Assembly: GCF_901875635.1 (NCBI RefSeq) | Contig: NZ_CABFMN010000076.1 | Span: forward strand, 1 to 64,000 | Reading direction: 5' to 3' | DNA length: 64,000 nt | Source: Xylophilus ampelinus | Lineage (GTDB): Bacteria; Pseudomonadota; Gammaproteobacteria; Burkholderiales; Burkholderiaceae_C | In this document: in pieces, positions 35,225 to 45,082 of the stretch | Numbering within the stretch: the stretch's first letter is position 1 | How the letters are laid out: every line of letters starts with the position of its first letter | Made by a program: the position numbers and the translations under genes | The notes under the pieces: model-generated | Told to the model about the DNA's origin: nothing | What the model saw: the letters and a program-made list of their open reading frames with translations, nothing else | Databases searched by the model: none

Positions 35225-36016
35225 GTGATTTCATTCATCTTAAAAATTCACCATGCAGCGCTTGTATTGAGCATCGTTGCGGCGACCGTCTCCGCCTCGG
35301 CCCAAGAGAGCTCGGCGCCTGAAAATGTGCCCGCTGTAGGAGCGAGTGTCGTGTCTCAATCAGTCCGAGAGTTGACCGAGGCAGTCGACAGCGCTCCGGA
35401 AGCCAACTTGCGAGTGACCCATGTGAGCCGGTCCATCGGCAGCGACGGTGTGGAACGCGAATCGCGATACACCAACCGAGTGTTCCGGCGCGCTGGGATG
35501 GTATGGACAGAGCGGGAGATGCCTGACGTGTTGCGGACAAGCTTGGATCACGGCCATTCGCATGCCTATGGGCCGCATACCGGCCACGCCCATGACGAAG
35601 CGCAAGGCGCGCCATTGCGCGTGACGCGCGATCGCGAAGGTAAGGAGACCGTGGAGGTTGTACTCGTGAAGACGCGTCGGGTCATCACGGTAGACCGTGC
35701 GCATCATGGAAATGTTGGCTACGCTGGCTCTTGGGATGCTGCCTATTGGTTTATCTCGCCGGCCAGCCTGCAACGCATGGAGCGCCTGGGCGCACCGAGG
35801 GGCGGGGTGCAGCGTTATGCACTCACGCAGGGGGAGAGCAAGATGCAAGTTGAGTGGGACATTGCCGGGCAGTTTCCACGCCGAATCGAGCGTCGGGATA
35901 TGCACGGCACGTCGTCTTACCAGCTCACTGCAACTCGTCTGCCTTCGCCGAAACCGGCGCCTTGGGAGGCGAGCAGAGGCTATGCGCGCGGAGACTATTC
36001 GGATTTGCTGGACTGA
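35225..36016 (+). CDS. Exported protein with His-rich loop
   Basis: A 263-aa protein with a signal peptide (to SASAQ). Near residue 107 is HGHSHAYGPHTGHAH, with six His, a plausible metal-binding loop. Other blocks (YTNRVFRRAGMVWTERE; AHHGNVGYAGSWDAAYWF) look like a conserved periplasmic domain that I cannot name. The start is GTG with no clear ribosome site, so the exact N-terminus is uncertain. It follows the phosphatase terminator and precedes plasmid-fragment debris. A role in metal or phosphate stress is inference. Confidence 0.75.
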   Translation: MISFILKIHHAALVLSIVAATVSASAQESSAPENVPAVGASVVSQSVRELTEAVDSAPEANLRVTHVSRSIGSDGVERESRYTNRVFRRAGMVWTEREMPDVLRTSLDHGHSHAYGPHTGHAHDEAQGAPLRVTRDREGKETVEVVLVKTRRVITVDRAHHGNVGYAGSWDAAYWFISPASLQRMERLGAPRGGVQRYALTQGESKMQVEWDIAGQFPRRIERRDMHGTSSYQLTATRLPSPKPAPWEASRGYARGDYSDLLD

Positions 36017-36144
36017 CTTCTTGATCGACGAAGCCTGCAGGCCGCAGGTGAATCAAGCGGGGAGGCCGCCGCGGCAGCCGAAGCTGCGCCGTCGCCCTGG
36101 CGCGTCCTGGATCGTGAGGGGGACGTCGTGAGCGCCATCTCACC

Positions 36145-36376
36145 TCGCCGATTCGACTCACGATCCTGGACGACGCCCTATGGTGGGCGGCATTCCTCAC
36201 AGGACGAACTGACTTCGCCGAGGTCGCCTGCAGCTTCTTCAAGCGAGACGTGATCAGCAAGGTACTCGCGGAAGCGGAAGCGCTCTGCGAGGCCTTCAGC
36301 CTTGAGTTCATCGAGCACCAGCATGGCCCAAAGATCGAGGAGATCGAGTTCCGAGTGACTCCAGACGCTGCAGCAC
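36145..36376 (+). pseudogene. Fragment of a second Rep_3 initiator
   Basis: The plus frame reads RLTILDDALWWAAFLTGR then TDFAEVACSFFKRDVISK and ALCEAFSLEFIEHQHGPK, closely tracking the intact rep (DVLWWAAVLTGRSD, FLKRDVISKALAEVEALC). Only ~75 codons remain; both flanks are unrelated. It is diverged from repA, so it derives from another plasmid of the same family, or an old duplication, not a recent copy. It marks a fusion or deletion junction at the left edge of the arabinose island. Confidence 0.8.
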
Positions 36377-36399
36377 ATCACGCAGGTGGGCCCCGGGAA

Positions 36400-36579
36400 C
36401 ATGATGGCGGCCCGTTAACCGGCGAGTTCGCTGCCCGCGAATTGCCAGGCGCCGCGACCCATTCCCACGACTGACTTGCCGTTTCAGGTGGTTGTTGTCC
36501 AGCGCCACGGTGCCGTCCCATAGGTGCCGCGTGAGGGCTGTCCAGTGGACCAGCGTGTAGTTGATGCCCGCGCGCTGAA
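36400..36579 (-). pseudogene. IS66-like transposase C-terminal fragment
   Basis: Minus-strand translation INYTLVHWTALTRHLWDG then TVALDNNHLKR matches the end of the IS66 TnpC DDE domain (W-x-A-L-T-R-F-L-x-D-G, DNN). The final acidic residue after DNN (normally E) is not where expected, and the frame decays. It abuts both the rep fragment and the arabinose operon end, so IS-mediated acquisition of the island is plausible. Confidence 0.5.
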
Positions 36580-37512
36580 TCAGCTGCCCCAGCGCAGAAC
36601 CAGTGGATCCAAACGGCGCGCGGTTTCCAGCAAGCCCTTTCGCACCTCTGCGTGCATGGGCGGAAACGGATGCCGTGGGGCTTCACAGGTGATCACGCCA
36701 CCCTCTCGCATCAACGCTTTGGCCGTCAGAATGCCGCCCTGACGGTTCTCGTAGTTGATCAGCGGCAACCACTGTGCGTAGGCCGTGGCCGCGCCCTCAC
36801 GGTCTCCCGCGCGCCATGCATCCATGATGCGACGGATGCCGTCCGGATAGCCCCCGCCCGTCATCGCTCCCGTCGCGCCGGCGTGCAGGTCGGGCAACAG
36901 GGTGATGGCCTCCTCGCCGTCCCAAGGACCTTCGATGGCGTCGCCGCCAAGCTGGAGAAGCTCGCGCAGCTTCGACGCGGCACCCGGGGTCTCGATCTTG
37001 AAGTAACGCACCTGTTCGATCTCTCGCGCCATGCGCGCCAGGAAGGGAGCGCTCAGCACCGTGCCGCTGATGGGCGCGTCCTGGATCATGACGGGAATGC
37101 CGATGGCGTCTGACAGCCGCGCGAAGAACTCGTGGATGCGTGCCTCCGGCACGCGCAGCGTCGCGCCGTGGTAGGGCGGCATGACCATGACCATGGCCGC
37201 GCCCATGTCCTGCGCGCGGCGGCTGCGTTCGGCGCAGATGCGCGTGCCGAAGTGCGTGGTGGTGACAATGACCGGCACGCGGCCCGCCACGTGCTCGAGG
37301 ATGGTTCGGGTCAACACCTCACGCTCGTCGTCTGACAGCACGAACTGCTCGGAGAAGTTGGCGAGGATGCACAAGCCGTTAGAGCCCGCGTCGATCATGA
37401 AGTCGACGCAGCGCTTCTGGCTGTCCAAATCCAGTTCACCGGCCTCGGTGAAGGTGGTCGGCACGACGGGGAACACGCCCTGGTAGCGTGCGGCATTCTG
37501 GGTTTGGTTCAT
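36580..37512 (-). CDS. araD: L-2-keto-3-deoxyarabonate dehydratase (DapA superfamily)
   Basis: A 310-aa class I aldolase-fold enzyme. Lys172 in VRYFKIETPG is the Schiff-base lysine, and GSNGLCILANFSEQF with PPYHGATLRVPE are typical of the Azospirillum-type KDA dehydratases rather than DapA itself. It should convert L-2-keto-3-deoxyarabonate to alpha-ketoglutarate semialdehyde. It is the last gene of a four-gene operon in which every junction overlaps by 4 nt. The name araD is used for the non-phosphorylative route, not the epimerase. A KDA aldolase is the main alternative. Confidence 0.85.
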   Translation of the reverse strand: MNQTQNAARYQGVFPVVPTTFTEAGELDLDSQKRCVDFMIDAGSNGLCILANFSEQFVLSDDEREVLTRTILEHVAGRVPVIVTTTHFGTRICAERSRRAQDMGAAMVMVMPPYHGATLRVPEARIHEFFARLSDAIGIPVMIQDAPISGTVLSAPFLARMAREIEQVRYFKIETPGAASKLRELLQLGGDAIEGPWDGEEAITLLPDLHAGATGAMTGGGYPDGIRRIMDAWRAGDREGAATAYAQWLPLINYENRQGGILTAKALMREGGVITCEAPRHPFPPMHAEVRKGLLETARRLDPLVLRWGS

Positions 37513-38618
37513 CGGCAGTCTTTCTGGTGGTCGTCGGATGGGTCGTCAACGTCCGGCAGTACGCCGAACCGGTGCACGGTCGTGCTGGTGAATGTTTCGC
37601 CCGGCTGCAGCAGCGTCGAGGGGAACGCGCTTCGATTCGGCGCGTCCGGGAAATGCTGCGTCTCCAGGCATAGGCCGTCGCCCTGACGTATGGCACGGCC
37701 TGAGGCATCGCGATGCCTTCCGTCCAGGAAGTTGCCCGAGTAGAACTGCAGGCCGGGCTCGGTGGTCTCAATGTCCATGGAGCGGCCGGACACTGGCTCC
37801 TCCAATCGCGCCGCGAAGCGCAAACCTTCGGCCGGATCAAGGACCCAGTTGTGGTCGTACCCGCGCGCGAGAATCAACTGGTCATGTCCGGTACGGATCC
37901 CCTGCTCGATGACAGTCGGGAGCTGGAAGTCAAACGGCGTTCCCGCGACCGCGGCGACTCCTTCGGGGATCAGTCCGGAATCAACGGGGCAGTATTGGCT
38001 AGCGGCGATCTGGAGCCGGTGGCCCAGTGCATTGCCGCCCCCGCTCAGGTTGAAGTAGTCGTGGTGGGTGAGGTTCACGATGGTGGGACGGTCGCTACGA
38101 GCCTGGTAGTCGATGCGATATGCGTTGAATGACGTCAGTGTGTAGCGCACCCGCACGTCCAGCCGTCCCGGAAAGCCTTGGTCGCCGTCCGGACTGGCAA
38201 GTGTGAGCTCGATGGCCACGCTCCCATCTGGCAGTGGCGGCAATGCCTCGATGTCCCACCACTGGCGGCCGAAGCCCTGGGCACCACCGTGCAAGGCGTG
38301 AGGTCCGTCATTGGTGTCGATCTGGTAGGCCTCTCCGGCGATGCGGAAGCGGCCTTGCGCAATGCGGTTGCCGTAACGGCCGACGATTGTGCCGAAGTGC
38401 GGATGGTCTGCCAGGTAGTCGCTCAGGCCCGGCAGGCCAAGCACCACGTTACCCATCGCACCTTGTCGGTCCGGCACGTACAGCCGGGTCACGATGCCGC
38501 CCAAGTTGATCGCACTGAGCGAGAGCCCCGCGGCGTTGGACAGGGTGTACTCGCGGACTGTGCGGCCGTCGGGCAGCTGGCCATAGGCGCGGCTGTCAAT
38601 GCGTGCGCCGGCGCTCAT
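37509..38618 (-). CDS. galM: Aldose 1-epimerase (mutarotase)
   Basis: A 369-aa GalM-family protein. FGTIVGRYGNRIAQGRF holds the conserved Arg, HALHGGAQGFGRQWW the first catalytic His, and VNLTHHDYFNLSGGG the second. LETQHFPDAPN supplies the general-base Glu. It interconverts sugar anomers, here supplying the anomer used by the dehydrogenase. The start overlaps the lactonase stop (ATGA) and the stop overlaps the araD start. In-frame upstream sequence to 38780 is inside the lactonase gene and was rejected. Confidence 0.92.
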   Translation of the reverse strand: MSAGARIDSRAYGQLPDGRTVREYTLSNAAGLSLSAINLGGIVTRLYVPDRQGAMGNVVLGLPGLSDYLADHPHFGTIVGRYGNRIAQGRFRIAGEAYQIDTNDGPHALHGGAQGFGRQWWDIEALPPLPDGSVAIELTLASPDGDQGFPGRLDVRVRYTLTSFNAYRIDYQARSDRPTIVNLTHHDYFNLSGGGNALGHRLQIAASQYCPVDSGLIPEGVAAVAGTPFDFQLPTVIEQGIRTGHDQLILARGYDHNWVLDPAEGLRFAARLEEPVSGRSMDIETTEPGLQFYSGNFLDGRHRDASGRAIRQGDGLCLETQHFPDAPNRSAFPSTLLQPGETFTSTTVHRFGVLPDVDDPSDDHQKDCR

Positions 38619-39490
38619 CGTGCAACCTGAAAACGCGATTCCGGCAGACCTTGCCAGGGAGTGGCCAGCGCGAAGAGGGCGCCAGCGTCCGGCTGTTGCG
38701 CTAGGGCTGCTGCGTCCATGCCGATGCGCGCAGTCGTCACGCATAGACTCGTCAGAGCGGGACCCACAAACACTGGGCACGTGACTTGGCTCGCGGGCAC
38801 TTTGATGCGGTCGCTTTCCTGGCCACGGGCGTCATAGCGCACGACACAGCCCCCTTGCCATTGGGCGTTCCACAAGCCGCCGTCGGCATCTACGGTCGAG
38901 CCGTCCGGGTAGCCGTCGTTCGCGCCCAGGCGCACGAACACTGAGGGTGTGCCGATACTGCCATCGGGTGCATATGAAACCTGCCAGATCGTGCGGGTCG
39001 GAGAGTCGCCGAAGTACATCGTCCTACCGTCTGGGCTGAAGGCGATGCTGTTGCCTACGCTGGCGGCCGGCAGCGGCAGGCGCTCGATGCGCAGCGAGCC
39101 GTCGACTCGGTAGAAGTGACCGCGCGGCGCATCATCTCGGTCGAACATACCGAACACGAAACGGCCCTCGCGGTCGCACCGGCCGTCGTTGATGCGTGTG
39201 GTCGGCTGATCAGCCTCAACGGCGACAACCGGGGACAGGGTCTCACGCGCTAGGTCAAACAGGGCGATGCCTTCCGCAAGGCCTAGCAGCACGACGCCGT
39301 CCTGCGCGCACAGCGCGAAGCTGCCGACGCGGTCAGGCAATTGCCAGTGGCGCACCCGGCGGTCCGCGGCCTGCCAGCGGCTCAGGGTGCCGGCCTCGAT
39401 GTCGGTCCAGTACAGCGCGCCGCTGCGTTCGCACCAGATTGGGCACTCGCCGAGCGTCGCGCGTGCATCGACCAGGGTCTCGGCGTTCAC
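38615..39490 (-). CDS. araB: L-arabinolactonase (SMP-30/gluconolactonase family)
   Basis: A 291-aa six-bladed beta-propeller lactonase. ATLGECPIW (Glu metal ligand), TTRINDGRCDREG (Asn), SVGNSIAFSPDG (Asn) and NDGYPDGSTVDADGGLW (Asp) are the divalent-metal and catalytic residues of the family. GTG start overlapping the SDR stop (GTGA). It hydrolyses the lactone made by the dehydrogenase. Substrate is inferred from the operon. Confidence 0.9.
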   Translation of the reverse strand: MNAETLVDARATLGECPIWCERSGALYWTDIEAGTLSRWQAADRRVRHWQLPDRVGSFALCAQDGVVLLGLAEGIALFDLARETLSPVVAVEADQPTTRINDGRCDREGRFVFGMFDRDDAPRGHFYRVDGSLRIERLPLPAASVGNSIAFSPDGRTMYFGDSPTRTIWQVSYAPDGSIGTPSVFVRLGANDGYPDGSTVDADGGLWNAQWQGGCVVRYDARGQESDRIKVPASQVTCPVFVGPALTSLCVTTARIGMDAAALAQQPDAGALFALATPWQGLPESRFQVAR

Positions 39491-40251
39491 GTCCAGCCCC
39501 CGTCCACGACGAAGTCCTGCGCGGTGCACATCGCGCTGTCGTCGGCCGCCAGGAACAGCGCCATGCGTGCGATGTGCTCGGGCTGCAGCGGCCGGTTGAT
39601 GCACTGGCCGCGCGCGATGTCCGCCAGCGCCTGCGTGTCCACCCACAGGCGCTTTTGCTTCTCGGTCATGACCCAGCCCGGTACCAGCGTGTTCACGCGG
39701 ATCTGGAAGGGGCCGAGATCGCGCGCCAGGCAGCGCGTGAGTCCCTGCACAGCGGCTTTGGAGGCGGTGTACGCCGGCATGCCGCCCTGCTTGAGCATCC
39801 AGCTGATCGAGCCGAAATTGACGATGGAGCCGCCGCCCAAGGCCTGCATGTCACGCGCGACATGGCGGGCGGCGAAGAACTGGTGCCGCAAGTTGACCGC
39901 GACCCCGGCGTCCCACATTTCCGGCGTGGTGTCTTCCAGGCGGTGTCGCACGTCATTGGCCGCGTTGTTGAGCAGCGCGGCAAAGGGGCCGCAGTGCATG
40001 CGCAGGCTGTCAATGGCCGTCTCCAGGCCGGCGATGTCGGTTACGTCTGCTTGTACGAAGACAGGCGCGTTGCGCATGCCGGCAAGCCTCTGAGCCAGTG
40101 TCTGGCCCGCTACGGTGTCGATGTCGACGAAGCCCACGCGCGCGCCCTGCGCTGCAAACGCCTCGACCATGGAAGCGCCGATACCGGTGGCGCCTCCGGT
40201 GACCAAGACGCTGCGGTCGGCAAGGCTGGGGTAGCAGGCGAAAGATGTCAT
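39487..40251 (-). CDS. SDR-family sugar dehydrogenase, probable L-arabinose 1-dehydrogenase
   Basis: A 254-aa classical short-chain dehydrogenase. NAD(P) site TGGATGIG near residue 18, then NNAAND, catalytic Ser in FGSISWM and Y-x-x-x-K in AYTASKAAVQG. C-terminal VVDGGWT is standard. First gene of the coupled minus-strand operon. By pathway position it oxidises L-arabinose at C1; the characterised Azospirillum enzyme is a different (Gfo/Idh) family, so this is an analogue. The upstream in-frame extension to 40281 would run through the operator palindrome. Confidence 0.88.
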   Translation of the reverse strand: MTSFACYPSLADRSVLVTGGATGIGASMVEAFAAQGARVGFVDIDTVAGQTLAQRLAGMRNAPVFVQADVTDIAGLETAIDSLRMHCGPFAALLNNAANDVRHRLEDTTPEMWDAGVAVNLRHQFFAARHVARDMQALGGGSIVNFGSISWMLKQGGMPAYTASKAAVQGLTRCLARDLGPFQIRVNTLVPGWVMTEKQKRLWVDTQALADIARGQCINRPLQPEHIARMALFLAADDSAMCTAQDFVVDGGWT

Positions 40252-40280
40252 GGCACACGATGGAGGTGGATCCGGCCGCA

Positions 40281-40298
40281 TTATGTAGTCCTACTTAA
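40281..40298. promoter_or_regulatory. Candidate operator in the divergent arabinose promoter
   Basis: TTATGTAGTCCTACTTAA is a near-perfect palindrome (one mismatched pair) with a GTAG-TC-CTAC core. It lies in the 143-bp gap between the divergent operons, 30 bp from the SDR start. GntR/FadR-type regulators bind short palindromes of this size, so it is a reasonable site for the regulator at 48052. Confidence 0.5.
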
Positions 40299-40394
40299 TT
40301 TTTGAGGATTTGTGATTTGCTAGGGTAAACGCCACCTGTTCTTAAAAAGAAGTCTGACTATAGTTTTGTTTCCAAGTAGTTTCCGGCCTGTTTC

Positions 40395-42137
40395 ATGACA
40401 TCTTCTCCGCGCAAGCTCCGGTCCGCCGAATGGTTCGGAACCGCCGACAAAAACGGTTTCATGTACCGCAGCTGGATGAAGAACCAAGGCATTCCGGATC
40501 ACGAGTTCCAGGGCAAACCCATCATCGGCATCTGCAACACCTGGTCCGAGCTGACACCCTGCAACGCGCACTTCCGCAAGCTGGCCGAGCATGTGCGGCG
40601 CGGCATCTTTGAAGCCGGCGGCTTCCCGGTGGAGTTCCCGGTGTTCTCCAACGGCGAGTCCAACCTGCGCCCCACGGCCATGTTCACGCGCAACCTGGCC
40701 AGCATCGACGTGGAGGAGTCGCTGCGCGGCAACCCGGTCGATGCCGTCGTGCTGCTCGTGGGCTGTGACAAGACCACACCGGCGCTGCTGATGGGCGCGG
40801 CCAGCGTCGACCTGCCCACCATCGCCGTCAGCGGCGGCCCCATGCTCAACGGCAAACACCAGGGGCGCGACATCGGCTCGGGCACGGTGGTCTGGCAGCT
40901 GTCGGAGCAGGTCAAGGCCGGCAAGATCACACTGCACGAGTTCATGGCGGCCGAGGCTGGGCACTCACGCTCGGCCGGCACTTGCAACACCATGGGCACG
41001 GCTTCCACGATGGCCTGCATGGCCGAGGCGCTGGGCGTGACCCTGCCGCACAACGCGGCGATTCCCGCCGTCGATGCGCGGCGCTACGTGCTGGCCCACA
41101 TGAGCGGCATGCGCATTGTCGAGATGGCGAAAGAGGACGTGCGGCTGTCCAAACTATTGACCCGCGCGGCCTTCGAAAACGCTATCCGTACCAACGCCGC
41201 AATCGGCGGCTCCACGAATGCGGTTATTCACCTGAAGGCCATTGCCGGACGCGTTGGGGTCGACTTGAACCTGGACGACTGGACCGACATCGGTAAGGGT
41301 ACGCCGACCCTGGTCGACCTGATGCCGTCCGGCCGCTTCCTGATGGAAGACTTCTACTACGCCGGCGGGCTTCCCGCCGTGCTGCGTCGCTTGGGCGAAG
41401 CCGGGCGGCTGCCGCACCCCGAGGCACTGACGGCCAACGGCCAGTCGCTGTGGGATAACGTCAAGGAAGCGCCCGCCTACAACGACGAGGTCATCCGCGC
41501 CTGGGACAAGCCGCTTGTGCCCGATGGCGGCATTCGCATCCTGCGCGGAAATCTGGCGCCGCGTGGCGCGGTGATCAAGCCGTCCGCCGCCACCGCTGGC
41601 TTGCTCAAGCACCGTGGGCGCGCCGTCGTCTTTGAAGACCTGGACGACTACAAGCGGCGGATCGTCGACCCCGAACTCGAGGTCACGGCCGACTCCATCC
41701 TCGTGCTCAAGAACTGTGGCCCGCGCGGCTACCCCGGCATGGCCGAGGTCGGCAATATGGGCCTGCCGCCCAAGCTGTTGGCGCAGGGCGTCACGGACAT
41801 GGTGCGCATCTCGGACGCGCGCATGAGCGGCACGGCCTACGGCACGGTGGTACTGCACGTCGCACCGGAGGCGCGGGCCGGCGGCCCGCTGGCCGTGGTG
41901 CGCGACGGCGACTGGATCGAACTCGACGCCAATGTCGGTCGCCTGCACTTGGAGCTGGGCGACGCCGAGCTTGCCGAGCGCTTGGCGGCCTGGCAGGTGG
42001 CTCAGCAGGTTGTACCTGCCGATGGATCGGGCTATCGCAAGCTGTACGTCGAGCACGTGCTGCAGGCCGACGAAGGCTGCGACTTCGATTTCCTAGTCGG
42101 GAGCCGCGGTTCGGCCGTTCCTAAGCACTCCCACTGA
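40395..42137 (+). CDS. araC: L-arabonate dehydratase (IlvD/EDD family)
   Basis: A 580-aa Fe-S dehydratase. SAEWFGTADKNGFMYRSWMK is the opening of sugar-acid (pentonate/hexonate) dehydratases. The cluster ligands fit Cys56 (WSELTPCNAH), Cys124 (GCDKTTPA) and Cys197 (SAGTCNTMGT), three residues offset from the Rhizobium L-arabinonate dehydratase as I recall it. Lys126 and RISDARMSGT complete the Mg/active site. It converts L-arabonate to L-2-keto-3-deoxyarabonate, linking the lactonase and the minus-strand dehydratase. First gene of the plus-strand operon. The symbol follows Azospirillum usage and is unrelated to the AraC regulator. Confidence 0.92.
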   Translation: MTSSPRKLRSAEWFGTADKNGFMYRSWMKNQGIPDHEFQGKPIIGICNTWSELTPCNAHFRKLAEHVRRGIFEAGGFPVEFPVFSNGESNLRPTAMFTRNLASIDVEESLRGNPVDAVVLLVGCDKTTPALLMGAASVDLPTIAVSGGPMLNGKHQGRDIGSGTVVWQLSEQVKAGKITLHEFMAAEAGHSRSAGTCNTMGTASTMACMAEALGVTLPHNAAIPAVDARRYVLAHMSGMRIVEMAKEDVRLSKLLTRAAFENAIRTNAAIGGSTNAVIHLKAIAGRVGVDLNLDDWTDIGKGTPTLVDLMPSGRFLMEDFYYAGGLPAVLRRLGEAGRLPHPEALTANGQSLWDNVKEAPAYNDEVIRAWDKPLVPDGGIRILRGNLAPRGAVIKPSAATAGLLKHRGRAVVFEDLDDYKRRIVDPELEVTADSILVLKNCGPRGYPGMAEVGNMGLPPKLLAQGVTDMVRISDARMSGTAYGTVVLHVAPEARAGGPLAVVRDGDWIELDANVGRLHLELGDAELAERLAAWQVAQQVVPADGSGYRKLYVEHVLQADEGCDFDFLVGSRGSAVPKHSH

Positions 42138-42160
42138 CAAAAGCACATGGAGACCACGAG

Positions 42161-43254
<1,094 letters not shown>

Positions 43255-43258
<4 letters not shown>

Positions 43259-44196
43259 GTATGTCGGCCACCGCAAGCACAGGCGCCCTCGCACACCGGC
43301 CTGCCAGCCGCGCCGTACCTCAAGGTGCGCCGATCGGGCCGCGCTGGACGAACGCGCTGTTCGTCATGCCCTTCCTCATCGTCTACCTGCTGCTCCTCGT
43401 GATCCCGCTGTTCCACGGCATCTGGTTGAGCATGAACGATGTAGACCTGCTGTCGCGCAGTTCTGAGTTCGTCGGTCTGAAAAACTTCCGGGATCTGTGG
43501 GCCGACGAGCACTTTCACCAGGTGGTGCGCAACACGTTCGCCTTCGTGCTCATGACCACGCCGGTGTTCGTGGCCCTAGGCCTGGCGCTGGCGTTGGCCC
43601 TCAACCGTCCAGGCCGCACAGCGGCGGCATTGCGTGCCATCTTCTTCGGTTCGTCCGTGTTGTCGGTCACCATCGTGACGCTGGTCTGGAAGCTGGTGCT
43701 GATGCCGCAGGGCGGCATGCTCGCCAACATTACCAATTCCCTGGGCCTGCCGACGCTGATGCCGTTGACCACGGAATCACTGGCGCTGCCGACTGTTGCG
43801 GCTGTCACGGTCTGGTGGATCATCGGCCTGCCGATGATGCTGTTCCTGGCGGCGTTGCAGCAGATCCCGCGCGAGATCTACGAGGCGGCCGAGCTCGACA
43901 ACGCAGGCCGCTGGCGCACGTTGTTCCACATCACGTTGCCCTCGATCCGGCGCACTGTGGTACTGGTCGCGATCATCGAGGTGATCCTGCAGTTCCAGCT
44001 GTTCGGGCAGGCCCATCTGCTGACGCAGGGCGGCCCCAACAACAGCTCGCGCCCCATGGTGCAGTTCATCTACGAGGTCGGCTTCCAGCAGTGGTCCCTG
44101 GGCTATGCCGCCGCCGCGTCGCAGGTGCTGTTCGCCATCATGCTGGTGGCCATGGCTGCGCAGGCCTGGGCGTCCAGCCGCAAGCAATCCTTCTGA
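43255..44196 (+). CDS. ABC sugar permease 1 (CUT1, MalF/UgpA type)
   Basis: A 313-aa permease with about six spans. The EAA loop reads EIYEAAELDNAGRWRTLF and gives the contact to the ATPase. Starts within the ATPase stop (ATGA at 43255); the second Met at 43261 is possible. Partner of the permease at 44214. Confidence 0.93.
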
Positions 44197-44213
44197 TCCC
44201 AGGAGCAAGAGCC

Positions 44214-45050
44214 ATGTCCAACTCCGTAGGCCGCAGCTTTGCGGACCGCCTGATCCTGGGCGCCGTGATCGCGCTGGCGATTCTGTGGATCGCCCCGCTC
44301 GTTTGGGTGTTCGCGCTGTCGTTCAAGCCGAACGAATTCCTCGCGCAACGCACTGACGTGCTGATTTCGCCGCCGTTCACGCTGAAGAACTACGCCGACA
44401 TCCTGGGCACTTCCGCGGTGTTCCGCTGGACAGTCAATAGCGTCATCGTCGCCGGCTTGCAGACGTTACTGATGCTGGCCATCGCCTCGCTGGCCGGCTA
44501 CGGCTTCGCGCGCACCGAGTTCCGCGGCAAGAACGTGCTGTTCGTGTTGGTTCTGGCCGGCCTGGCCGTGCCAGAGCAGGCAGTTATCGTGCCATTGCAC
44601 GCCATGTTTGCTGATCTGGAGTTACACAACACGTACTCGGCACTGGTACTTCCGCGGCTGGCGACTCCGTTCGGCGTATTCCTGATGACGCAGTATTTCA
44701 AGGCCATTCCCCGAGACATCGAGGAGGCTGCGCTCTTGGACAACGCGTCGAGGCTGAAGATCTTCTTCCGCGTGGTGCTGCCTCTGACGCTGCCGGCGCA
44801 GGCCACGTTGGGCATCTTCACGGTGCTGCACGCCTGGAACGACTACCTTTGGCCTGTCATCTCCGCCTCCAAGCCAGAGATGTACACGCTGACGCTGGGC
44901 CTGGCATCGACCCAGACGAACTTCAGCCAGTCCGAAGGCATTGGCTACCTGATGGCGCAGGCCGTGTTCGCGGGCCTGCCCGTGTTCATCCTGTACCTCT
45001 TCTTCCAGAAGTACATCGTGGCCGCCGCTTCCGGGATGGCCACACGCTAG
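44214..45050 (+). CDS. ABC sugar permease 2 (CUT1, MalG/UgpE type)
   Basis: A 278-aa permease. EAA loop DIEEAALLDNASRLKIFF; spans begin with LGAVIALAILWIAPLVWVFAL. AGGAGC precedes the ATG. With the preceding permease it forms the heterodimeric channel of the arabinose/arabinoside importer. Confidence 0.93.
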   Translation: MSNSVGRSFADRLILGAVIALAILWIAPLVWVFALSFKPNEFLAQRTDVLISPPFTLKNYADILGTSAVFRWTVNSVIVAGLQTLLMLAIASLAGYGFARTEFRGKNVLFVLVLAGLAVPEQAVIVPLHAMFADLELHNTYSALVLPRLATPFGVFLMTQYFKAIPRDIEEAALLDNASRLKIFFRVVLPLTLPAQATLGIFTVLHAWNDYLWPVISASKPEMYTLTLGLASTQTNFSQSEGIGYLMAQAVFAGLPVFILYLFFQKYIVAAASGMATR

Positions 45051-45082
45051 TTCATTCACGACAACACAGGAGCAAACCGGTT

